Positions 42,417 through 49,939 of a DNA stretch of 64,000 nucleotides are shown piece by piece. A model generated the notes under the pieces. That model did no database searches. It saw only the letters and a program-made list of their open reading frames with translations, and was not told where the DNA came from. Each line of letters starts with the position of its first letter. The stretch's first letter is position 1. Source of the stretch: Candidatus Thorarchaeota archaeon. GTDB lineage: Archaea > Asgardarchaeota > Thorarchaeia > Thorarchaeales > Thorarchaeaceae. Made by a program: the position numbers and the translations under genes. The stretch is taken from assembly GCA_013388835.1 (NCBI GenBank), contig JACAEL010000018.1, forward strand, positions 1-64,000, in the 5' to 3' direction.

Positions 42417-43535
42417 ATGAAGATGTCCTCGCCCCCAACTACGAAAGGAAGTGTGATCTCAAAGGTCCTCGTGCTTGGCCTAGATGGGGCTCTGCAGGCG
42501 GGCTTTCTGGCGAGGGCATCGGGGACTTGTTTCTCATACAGCCTATACACATCGCTTGGGATTGGTATTGGCGTGACCAGATTCGAACACAGAGGTTTCG
42601 TCGACATCACGCTTCAACTCTGGTCACTGCCACATCACGAACAGTGGCAAAGAACCATAGCCAGCTTCACAAAAGGCCGCAGTGCGACGGTGCTGGTAGT
42701 CAGACCCGATGAAGTTGCGAGGATACCGGAGATCGTATCCATCCTTGAGAGGCCCGATGGCGAACCTGTCACGATAGTACAAGTCGGTCAAGAACCGGTA
42801 GACGAGACCAAGACCGCGATAATCACCGATGTCTTCGCACGCTCCGTACTGACACACAACAACGCATCGATTCCAGACGTGCTCATGTGCTTGGGAGACC
42901 TGATTATGGACTCGGTTCAGAGACAGCGCATCGATATGTTCCTGATACCGCCAGAGGACTGCCCAGCAGCGATTCCAGAACGAGACTTTGAGAGCGGTCT
43001 TCTAAACAGCGAAGTTGAAGTGCAGGCGATCAGGTCGCTTGCAACCAGCCTTGGACTGGAGTGCGACGACGACGAGTGCTTCATTCCTCTTGCGAAGGGG
43101 TCTGCCGTAGTCAACCTGTGGACGGCCTCAGTCAAGTTCTACCCCATCTTGTGCGAGATGTGCGAGAACAAGTGCACGAGAAAGAGCAGCATATGTATCG
43201 TGAGTACACACAACGGCTGGTCGCGGGGGGACCTTGGTGAGAAGGCTCTCCTCACAATGGCAAAGATCTACGCGCTGAGTACGGGAGACCTTCCAAAGGA
43301 TGTCGTCAGCCAGCTCAACGCATCGGCATCGTGTGCAAAGTTTAGGGCCTCTTCAGAGTACGACTCCACCGCAGTACAGGAGGTCCTGAGTGCACTCGGC
43401 TACAGACCGTACGAAAGCAGATGGACGCTGCTGGACGAAGCAATGAAGAGGGTTCTTGTGGGCAAGCTCAGCGCCGACGCATACGACACACTGAATAGGC
43501 TGCTTCAAAAAGCCCTGACTCGCTGCACGCACTGA
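42417..43535 (+). CDS. Pseudo-GTPase domain fused to a cysteine-cluster domain
   Basis: A 372-residue protein. Residues 13-150 align by eye with the GTPase at 15417: SKVLVLGLDGALQAGFLA matches FKVILVGSAAVGKTSMVL, and DITLQLWSLPHHEQW matches VKLQIWDLGSQDFLG. Every catalytic signature is lost: the P-loop has no GK-S/T (residues 21-29), WDxxGQ is WSLPHHEQ, and NKxD is replaced by the QVGQEP region. The C-terminal part has C246-x2-C249-x3-C253-x6-C260, a possible zinc or Fe-S site. It is probably a non-hydrolysing scaffold derived from a Ras-like GTPase. Expression looks leaderless from the TTTATA box. Confidence 0.7.
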   Translation: MKMSSPPTTKGSVISKVLVLGLDGALQAGFLARASGTCFSYSLYTSLGIGIGVTRFEHRGFVDITLQLWSLPHHEQWQRTIASFTKGRSATVLVVRPDEVARIPEIVSILERPDGEPVTIVQVGQEPVDETKTAIITDVFARSVLTHNNASIPDVLMCLGDLIMDSVQRQRIDMFLIPPEDCPAAIPERDFESGLLNSEVEVQAIRSLATSLGLECDDDECFIPLAKGSAVVNLWTASVKFYPILCEMCENKCTRKSSICIVSTHNGWSRGDLGEKALLTMAKIYALSTGDLPKDVVSQLNASASCAKFRASSEYDSTAVQEVLSALGYRPYESRWTLLDEAMKRVLVGKLSADAYDTLNRLLQKALTRCTH

Positions 43536-43562
43536 GAGGTGGTACTTGCTCTGCATCGCAGG

Positions 43563-44054
43563 ATGATATCAGTGATAGGCGGCTCAGACTCTGATGAAGA
43601 TGCTCTGCGAGCCGCGGAAGAGATTGGCAGAGAGATAGCCAGACGCGGGGTCGTTCTGGTGTGTGGTGGACTGGGAGGCGTGATGGAGGCTGCGTGTCGG
43701 GGGGCACATGAGGCAGGAGGCCTCACAGTAGGCATCATTCCAACTGAGAGTCATGAACATGCAAACGACCATGTAGACATCGTCATCCCCACCGGCATGG
43801 GATACGCAAGGAACTTCCTCGTTGCAAGAACAGGACACGCTGTGATTGCGATTGGGGGTATGGCGGGCACCCTGAGCGAGATGGCAATCGCATGGTTCTC
43901 TGACAGACCAGTGGTTGCGCTGGGCCATACAGGCGGCTGGGCCAAGAGACTGGCCGGAGAGAGGATAGATGAACGGAGAGAGGACGTCGTATACGCAGCC
44001 ACAAGCGCTTCCGATGCAGTAGACCATGTGTTTGAAGCGCTGGGTTGGAAATGA
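43563..44054 (+). CDS. LOG/TIGR00725-like Rossmann protein
   Basis: A 163-residue protein beginning MISVIGGSDSDEDAL, with VCGGLGGVMEAACRGAHEAGG and ARNFLVARTGHAVIAIGGMAGTLSE. These match the TIGR00725/LOG-like nucleotide-binding family (relatives of cytokinin-activating phosphoribohydrolases); the GGxGTxxE-type active-site block is present as GGMAGTLSE. The true substrate of this branch is not known. The ATG at 43563 gives the family N-terminus; an in-frame GTG at 43539 is less likely. It follows the pseudo-GTPase gene closely. Confidence 0.83.
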   Translation: MISVIGGSDSDEDALRAAEEIGREIARRGVVLVCGGLGGVMEAACRGAHEAGGLTVGIIPTESHEHANDHVDIVIPTGMGYARNFLVARTGHAVIAIGGMAGTLSEMAIAWFSDRPVVALGHTGGWAKRLAGERIDERREDVVYAATSASDAVDHVFEALGWK

Positions 44055-44094
44055 CAGGACTGCAGGTGGTCTACCTTTGAATGGAGGTGATTCT

Positions 44095-44913
44095 CTGATC
44101 GAAGACGTTCCCGTTGACTTGGAGACTGTAAGAGGCATGATGCACAGCCTTCAGAGGAGATTCGCTGCCTTGCCGAACGTGGTTCACTTGCCTTCCTCAC
44201 ACCTCATTGTGGTTGGAGACCTTCATGGAGAACTAGGCCCAGCTAGTAACGCCGTGGAGCTTCTTGAAACACACCCTGAAGCCACGCTTGTCTTTCTCGG
44301 TGACTATGTGGACCGCGGAGAGCAGCAAGTGGAGACCGTCAACTTGGTCATGGCAGCCGCAGCCAAGCATGGCGACAGAGTGGTCATGCTGCGGGGCAAC
44401 CATGAGAGCTTTGGTGTTGCCACAAGATATGGCTTCTTTGAAGCATGTCAGCAGTCATACGGGACTGACGCCTTCGACGAATACATGGCGTTCTTCGCAA
44501 CGCTCCCACTTGCAGCGGTCTCTCCGGACGGCGTCTTCCTCTGCCATGGAGGAGTCCCGGCAGGACTGACATCGCTAGGACAACTAGACCTAGAAGACAG
44601 ATTCAGTCGCGACTTTGTCAGCACCCTTGCCATGCAGCAGGTCTGGAACGACCCAAGGGACGGTGAGTTTGACTTCCTTCCCAGCGACAGAGGCGAAGGC
44701 ATCCTGTACTTTGGCCGCCATGCCTTCAGAAGATTCATGGACGTCACAGACACAGAGATGCTAGTACGTGCCCACGAAGTCGTCCCGGAGGGCATAAGGA
44801 CCATGTTTGACGGCCGGTTGATCAGTGTCTTCAGCGCCTCATACCGAGGCACTGTCACACCCAAGGCCTTAGTGCTAGAGTCAGACGCCCGGTGGCATGC
44901 GGTGCCGCTCTAG
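44095..44913 (+). CDS. PPP-family serine/threonine protein phosphatase-like enzyme
   Basis: A metallophosphatase of about 272 residues. All PPP signature blocks are present: GDLHG (41-45), GDYVDRG (69-75), RGNHE (100-104) and LCHGG. These bind two metals and are shared with eukaryotic PP1/PP2A and bacterial PPP enzymes. The start is unusual: a perfect nine-base Shine-Dalgarno GGAGGTGAT (44083-44091) sits before an in-frame CTG at 44095, with no ATG, GTG or TTG at that spacing. The frame is open upstream to 44026, and the first downstream ATG is 44134. It may reverse a protein phosphorylation signal; substrates unknown. Confidence 0.85.
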   Translation: MIEDVPVDLETVRGMMHSLQRRFAALPNVVHLPSSHLIVVGDLHGELGPASNAVELLETHPEATLVFLGDYVDRGEQQVETVNLVMAAAAKHGDRVVMLRGNHESFGVATRYGFFEACQQSYGTDAFDEYMAFFATLPLAAVSPDGVFLCHGGVPAGLTSLGQLDLEDRFSRDFVSTLAMQQVWNDPRDGEFDFLPSDRGEGILYFGRHAFRRFMDVTDTEMLVRAHEVVPEGIRTMFDGRLISVFSASYRGTVTPKALVLESDARWHAVPL

Positions 44914-45023
44914 AAGCGGCTTTGAGCTTGGGCATTGAGGTACTTTCATAAGGTGCTTAGTAGGCACCATTGGCATCTGATAGGTAATCCGGCAAGGATG
45001 CCTGCCGACAGAGATGATCTCGT

Positions 45024-46100
45024 ATGGTAAAGGTCGCTGTCATCAAGACATCTCCGAAGACCGTGGTTGATGATGTCGGTCGACTCATGGACTTGGCCGA
45101 GTATGACAAGCACATCTCCAAGGACATCCGGACAACAATCAAACTCAACCTCTCGTGGAGCAAGTTCTACCCGGCCTGTTCAACCAACCCCTACATCTTC
45201 GATGGCCTTCTCAAGAAGATGACTGCAGATGGCTTCTCTCCGAGGTCGATACAGGCGGTAGAGAACGAAACGGTGGTCACCAACATATATGCTGGGACCA
45301 AGGGGAACAACTGGTACAGCGTGATGAGGAAGTACGGAATCAAGTTTCTGCCGCTCATCAAGGCGCACTACGAAGAGGTGAAGCTGCCTCGCAAGACGCT
45401 CGTACTGGAGCGCACTTTCGGAGAGGTGATCGCACCAAGAGAGATATTCGGCACAAACATAATCCACCTGCCGACAATCAAGACGCACGGGCACACCTTG
45501 ATGACCGGAGCCATGAAGGACTCGTTCGGCCTCTACCTGACCAAGAACAGACACCTCGCCCATCTCAAGATACATGAGGTGTTGGTTGATCTTCTTCTCT
45601 TGCAGAAGACGGTCTCCCGCAGTGAGTTCGTCATCACCGACGGGACTGTGATGGGCGACGGGGCCGGACCGAGGACCATGATTCCAAGAATAGGGAACAT
45701 CCTGCTCGCAACACATGACATGGTTGCTGCAGACACAGTCCAGACCCGAATCATGGGTCTGAATCAGCGTCTTGTCAGAAAACTGCAGATTGCCAATCAA
45801 CTCGGTCTTGGTGAGTGTGACCCTGACAAGATTGAGATTGTGGGCGACTTCGAGTCCTTTGACGAACTCCCCAACTTCCACATGCACACGGCAAAGAGCC
45901 CGGTCATAATGTGGAACAGGGGTTTCCTGCGATTCCCCGGTATGGAGACATTCCTGTTTCGCTCACCGCTGATGTGGCTCCCCACGCAGTTGTCAGGCCT
46001 GTACCACGACGGGCTCTGGCTGCCCACTAAAGGACGGAAGTGGGTTCGCTGGTTCCTTGAAGAGACAGAGTATGGAAAACTATGGAAGACCTATGCGTGA
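45024..46100 (+). CDS. DUF362 family protein
   Basis: A 358-residue protein of the DUF362 family. The N-terminus VKVAVIKTSPKTV and the central NIIHLPTIKTHGHTLMTGAMKDSFG block are characteristic. Some family members carry ferredoxin domains and are thought to act in redox chemistry; this one has no Fe-S motif. It overlaps the prenyltransferase gene by eight bases and begins a run of four tightly packed genes. A TTTCATAAG element at about 44944 may be the promoter, with a small GGTGC/GCACC hairpin just after it. Confidence 0.85.
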   Translation: MVKVAVIKTSPKTVVDDVGRLMDLAEYDKHISKDIRTTIKLNLSWSKFYPACSTNPYIFDGLLKKMTADGFSPRSIQAVENETVVTNIYAGTKGNNWYSVMRKYGIKFLPLIKAHYEEVKLPRKTLVLERTFGEVIAPREIFGTNIIHLPTIKTHGHTLMTGAMKDSFGLYLTKNRHLAHLKIHEVLVDLLLLQKTVSRSEFVITDGTVMGDGAGPRTMIPRIGNILLATHDMVAADTVQTRIMGLNQRLVRKLQIANQLGLGECDPDKIEIVGDFESFDELPNFHMHTAKSPVIMWNRGFLRFPGMETFLFRSPLMWLPTQLSGLYHDGLWLPTKGRKWVRWFLEETEYGKLWKTYA

Positions 46101-47094
46101 TACGGAGAAGGTAGACTTGGCAACTAGAGACTACATCAGACTGCTCCGCGTACATCAGTGGTACAAGAACTTCCTTGTGTTCTTGGCAATCATCTTCGCG
46201 GAAGTGCCCAAGGAATGGCCTTGGACGACTGTGCCTGCGCTATTCAGATGGTCCAACTACCCACCACTCATCCTCGGCTTTCTTTCGTTCTGTGCAGTAT
46301 CAAGTGCAGTATACATATTCAACGACGTGAAGGACATAGAGGAAGACGCTCAGCACCCCGAGAAACGCCATAGACCGCTGCCATCAGGTGCGGTCTCCCG
46401 TAGAAGCGCCCTCATCCTCGGGAGTGTACTGATGATCGTCGGTCTCACAGTAGCCTTCACGCGACACCCAGTGTTCTTTGTGCTTGTGATTCTATACATT
46501 ATCAACTCGCAGCTCTACAACTACTACCTCAGGAAGTGGGCAATCGTTGACGTGGTGGCAATTGCAGTGGGCTTCATCATTCGTGCTATCTCTGGGGCAT
46601 TCCTACTTGAACCAGTGGTCCCCTTCACGTCATGGCTTGTCATAGGGGTGTTCTTCGTCGCACTTGTCCTAGGCTTCGGGAAGAGGAAGAACGAGCTCCA
46701 GTATCTTGGACAAGACGCCGCAATTCACAAGCAGGTGTTCATTCACTACACCGATGAGATGCTGAACCAGGGCATCACAATGTCCGCAACGTGGGTCGTG
46801 CTCTTCTATGCTCTATACACTTATGAGAACTTCAGAGACACCATGACGACCCAGCCGGTGATGATGACGGTGCCGATAGTGGCAGGCATCGTGATGAGGT
46901 ACGTCTACCTGATATTCTCAGGCAGTCCCGTGGGCAGAAAGCCGCACCTCGCCATAAGAGACAAGGGAATCCTGATTGGCGGCATTCTGTTCTTCATTGT
47001 GCTTGTGTGGACCTTGTTCTTCTGGGAACCCTTCTTCGACTGGTTCTACGACGTATTCAGAGACCTGTTCCCGCCAATGCCCCCACTTGGGTGA
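46093..47094 (+). CDS. UbiA-family prenyltransferase, polyprenyl-phosphate phosphoribosyltransferase-like
   Basis: A 333-residue membrane protein with about nine hydrophobic segments. The first active-site loop reads NDVKDIEEDAQHPEKRHRP, matching the NDxxDxxxD…HPxKRxRP form found in decaprenyl-phosphate phosphoribosyltransferases rather than quinone-forming UbiA enzymes. Those enzymes attach phosphoribose to a polyprenyl phosphate. It starts inside the end of the DUF362 gene and is followed by a PHP phosphoesterase and a flippase-like gene, consistent with a lipid-linked pentose pathway. The archaeal lipid substrate (dolichyl phosphate?) is inferred. Confidence 0.83.
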   Translation: MRDTEKVDLATRDYIRLLRVHQWYKNFLVFLAIIFAEVPKEWPWTTVPALFRWSNYPPLILGFLSFCAVSSAVYIFNDVKDIEEDAQHPEKRHRPLPSGAVSRRSALILGSVLMIVGLTVAFTRHPVFFVLVILYIINSQLYNYYLRKWAIVDVVAIAVGFIIRAISGAFLLEPVVPFTSWLVIGVFFVALVLGFGKRKNELQYLGQDAAIHKQVFIHYTDEMLNQGITMSATWVVLFYALYTYENFRDTMTTQPVMMTVPIVAGIVMRYVYLIFSGSPVGRKPHLAIRDKGILIGGILFFIVLVWTLFFWEPFFDWFYDVFRDLFPPMPPLG

Positions 47095-47099
47095 CAGTC

Positions 47100-47765
47100 A
47101 TGACACTCTCGGCGTTTGACCTACACTCACATACAATCCACTCCAAGGATGGGCTCACCCATCCTCGTTCCCTGTTCAAATGGATGAGGCTACGAGGTCT
47201 CAGAGGAATGGCAGTCACAGAACATGAGAGACCAAGTCTCGTGAAGCCAATAGTACGCGACGACCGGTTCCTCATAAACGCATGCGAGTTCAAGACGGAA
47301 GACTTTGGAGAACTGATCGGTCTGTTTGTCACTGAGCCCATACCTCCCTCGACCTTTGAGGAAACAGCGGACCGGATTCACTCGCAGGGAGCCATAACTG
47401 TCTTACCTCATCCTCGGGATCCGCTGAGAAAGGAGGCCGCACTCCGAAAGGGCCTTCCTGATGAACTCATCAGCCGACATGTGGATCTGGTGGAGGGTAT
47501 CAACTCGCGCTGTGTGCTGAACATCTTTAACACATGGGCCCAGCGACTTGCAGTGAGACTTGCCAAGCCAGTGACAGCCGGTAGCGATGCACACAGCTTT
47601 CTCGAGATAGGTCATGCAAAGACATTCCTTGCCGACATATCATGTGTAGAAGACATCAGGCGTGAGCTGAAGGCAGGAAGAACACGGATATGGGGGTACC
47701 CGTCGTTTCCCATGTGGCAGGTCCCCACGATTCTGTGGCAAAGGATAAGGAAGATGGTCAGATGA
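47100..47765 (+). CDS. PHP-domain phosphoesterase
   Basis: A 221-residue PHP metalloenzyme. Metal-binding motifs are DLHSHTIHSKDG near the N-terminus, VTEHER, LPHPRDP and AGSDAHSF. PHP proteins hydrolyse phosphate esters using two or three metals. Located between a prenyl-phosphate phosphoribosyltransferase-like enzyme and a flippase-like protein, it is a candidate for removing the 5-phosphate of the lipid-linked sugar. The ATG at 47100 comes six bases after the upstream stop, and its own stop overlaps the next start (ATGA). Confidence 0.85.
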   Translation: MTLSAFDLHSHTIHSKDGLTHPRSLFKWMRLRGLRGMAVTEHERPSLVKPIVRDDRFLINACEFKTEDFGELIGLFVTEPIPPSTFEETADRIHSQGAITVLPHPRDPLRKEAALRKGLPDELISRHVDLVEGINSRCVLNIFNTWAQRLAVRLAKPVTAGSDAHSFLEIGHAKTFLADISCVEDIRRELKAGRTRIWGYPSFPMWQVPTILWQRIRKMVR

Positions 47766-48808
47766 GTGACACAAACCCCTGTGAGATACCTGTAGAGCGC
47801 TCGGGTCTGGTGAGCGTTCGGAAGCTGCTGCTCTTCGTGTTCGCTGGTGTGGTGATCTACCTTCTTATGATACTCTATGGCGAGATTGGCAGGATTGCAT
47901 CTGCATTATCGGTCATCCCGTGGTGGTGGGTCGTGCCTGCAATCCTGGTCCTCTCGTTCCTGAACTACATCATTCGGTATGTCAAGTGGCAGTACTTCCT
48001 CCGACGCATAGACGTCAATCTGAGACACCTCGAGTCCTTCAGCGTGTTCCTTGCCGGCTTCACCCTCACTGTCAGTCCCGGAAAGATAGGTGAGGTGATC
48101 AAGGGCTACTTCTGCAATCAGCTGAAAGGCACACCCATAGCCAAGGTGGTGCCTGTGGTCGTGTCTGAACGTGTGACGGACCTCCTCGCCATGGTCCTGT
48201 TGGCCATGATGGGCTTTCTTCTCGGTTTCAACACAGGCAACGAGCTCATCACAATAATCGGGCTTGGAGGACTTGTCTTCTTCGGCGCACTCGTCCTGAG
48301 CCGAAGGTCGCTCTACAACCGACTTATCAAGCGGATGACATCCTTCGGTCCGCTGAAGAGATTCCAGAGCAGCTGTGACATGATAGAGGACACAATGGTA
48401 AGGACACTTGCTCCAAGACCCATGCTTGTGAGCACCACGATAAGTGTCCCCGGCTGGTTCATGGAGTGCATCGAGCTGTGGATTCTCCTAGGCCTTCTGA
48501 CCGGGACCGGCCTGCCGTCGCTCGCTCCGGAGTCCCTTCTGCTGTTGGTCCACGCGACGTTCATTCACTCTGCAGCCTCTGTGATAGGCGCACTGGTGTT
48601 CACACCGGGAGGACTCATAGGATACGAGGCCAGTTCCATCGCACTCATGCAAGTCCTTCTAGGTCTCACGGAGGCTGTGGCAAGTGTCGCCACCATCCTC
48701 ATCCGGCTGGCGACGCTGTGGTTCAGTGTCGTAGTCGGCTTTGTCGCGCTTGCAGCGGTAGAACGACTACACAGGCAGGGTGAGTTGCTCAGTGTCCAGC
48801 AAGCTTAA
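47762..48808 (+). CDS. Lysylphosphatidylglycerol-synthase-like (UPF0104) membrane protein, flippase-like
   Basis: A 348-residue integral membrane protein with about eight segments. VSPGKIGEVIKGYFC and VVVSERVTDLLAM are the hallmark blocks of the UPF0104/AglD-C-terminal family, and FTPGGLIGYEASSIAL is the matching late block. Members are associated with movement or use of polyprenyl-linked sugars, and the archaeal N-glycosylation protein AglD carries such a region. The ATG overlaps the PHP stop by four bases. It is likely the last step of the DUF362-UbiA-PHP group. Confidence 0.8.
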   Translation: MSDTNPCEIPVERSGLVSVRKLLLFVFAGVVIYLLMILYGEIGRIASALSVIPWWWVVPAILVLSFLNYIIRYVKWQYFLRRIDVNLRHLESFSVFLAGFTLTVSPGKIGEVIKGYFCNQLKGTPIAKVVPVVVSERVTDLLAMVLLAMMGFLLGFNTGNELITIIGLGGLVFFGALVLSRRSLYNRLIKRMTSFGPLKRFQSSCDMIEDTMVRTLAPRPMLVSTTISVPGWFMECIELWILLGLLTGTGLPSLAPESLLLLVHATFIHSAASVIGALVFTPGGLIGYEASSIALMQVLLGLTEAVASVATILIRLATLWFSVVVGFVALAAVERLHRQGELLSVQQA

Positions 48809-48811
48809 AAC
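48803..48811 (+). promoter_or_regulatory. TATA-like box of tyrS
   Basis: GCTTAAAAC spans the end of the upstream gene and lies about 28 bases before the GTG at 48836, so the tyrS mRNA would have almost no leader. Confidence 0.45.
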
Positions 48812-48835
48812 AAACATCACTCCGCCGAACGAGCG

Positions 48836-49864
48836 GTGTGTGGATTGACAGACAAGCTTGACCTAGTCATTAGCAATGCCGAGGAAGTTGTGACCACTGA
48901 GGAGATCAGGACAGTCCTGACCGAGAAGCCCAGTTTCAACTTCTATTACGGTACTGCTCCGACAGGTCCGTTCCACTTTGCTTACATGATTCCACTCAAC
49001 AAGCTAGTTCAGCTGACCAGCGCAGGTGGAAAGGGAACGATACTGATTGCAGACTATCATGCCCACCTTGACGACCGCAAGACATCGTTCGAGCTCATGG
49101 ACCTCCGCTCCACCTACTACACCGAGTGCATACGTGGTGTGCTTGGCCCTGCAGCCCGGAAGATAAAGTTCGTGAGAGGCTCCAGCTACCAGCACAAGAG
49201 AGACTACGTCGAGGACCTCTACAAAATAGCTGCGAGAGTGACAACAACACGAGCAACTCGGGCGGCAAGCGAGGTCGTCAGAATGAAGGGGGAGCCCAAG
49301 GTGTCAGAACTGCTCTACCCGCTGTTGCAGATACTGGATGTCAAGTACTTGGACGCAGACATCGCAGTGGGCGGAATCGACCAGCGGAACATCTACATGC
49401 TTGGCAGGGAAGTCCTTCCCGAGATTGGCCACTCGAAGGGGTGTTACATCTTCATGCCACTGCTGCCCTCTCTCAAGGGCGGGGGCGCAAAGATGTCCGC
49501 GAGCGACCCGCTGTCCCACATTCGTGTGACTGACTCGCCAGAGAAGATACGGGACACGATAATGAAGGCATACTGCCCGCCGGCCGACTTGAGTCAGAAC
49601 GCCGTCACATCCACAGTGAGTCTCATCCTGTTCCCACGCTATGGGCGCGTCACAATTCCCAGAAAGGAGAAGTTCGGAGGAGACATCGAATTCACCTCCG
49701 TCAAGGATTTCCAGGATGCCTACAAGGCGGGTCAGTTACATCCTCTTGATGTCAAGCAAGCCGTGGCGGACAGGCTCATCGAGGTCCTCGCACCTGCGCG
49801 AGAGTACTTCGCGGCTCATGCCGACATTCTCGAGGAGATTGAGAGGACACAAGAGAGTCGCTAG
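48836..49864 (+). CDS. tyrS: Tyrosyl-tRNA synthetase, eukaryote-like
   Basis: A 342-residue class I synthetase. The HIGH box is YYGTAPTGPFHFAY, close to the YWGTATTGKPHVAY of eukaryotic TyrRS rather than the HxGH of most archaea. ADYHAHLDD and GGIDQRNIY also follow the eukaryotic form (ADLHAYLDN, GGIDQRKIF). YPLLQ with D three residues later is the tyrosine-binding set, and GGGAKMSASDP is the KMSKS loop. There is no C-terminal EMAPII-like domain. The start is GTG 48836 or TTG 48845. Confidence 0.92.
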   Translation: MCGLTDKLDLVISNAEEVVTTEEIRTVLTEKPSFNFYYGTAPTGPFHFAYMIPLNKLVQLTSAGGKGTILIADYHAHLDDRKTSFELMDLRSTYYTECIRGVLGPAARKIKFVRGSSYQHKRDYVEDLYKIAARVTTTRATRAASEVVRMKGEPKVSELLYPLLQILDVKYLDADIAVGGIDQRNIYMLGREVLPEIGHSKGCYIFMPLLPSLKGGGAKMSASDPLSHIRVTDSPEKIRDTIMKAYCPPADLSQNAVTSTVSLILFPRYGRVTIPRKEKFGGDIEFTSVKDFQDAYKAGQLHPLDVKQAVADRLIEVLAPAREYFAAHADILEEIERTQESR

Positions 49865-49904
49865 ATAGCCGCATGGGCGACTCTCTCGGTCCGCACATCA
49901 GATA

Positions 49905-49922
49905 CCGGCAGCTTGCTGCCGG
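49905..49922. terminator. Perfect hairpin between convergent genes
   Basis: CCGGCAG-CTTG-CTGCCGG is a perfect seven-pair stem with a CTTG tetraloop in the 75-base gap between tyrS and the convergent giant gene. Being symmetrical, it could end transcription in both directions; no T-run follows. Confidence 0.5.
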
Positions 49923-49939
49923 GGTCTGACGCTTTCATA

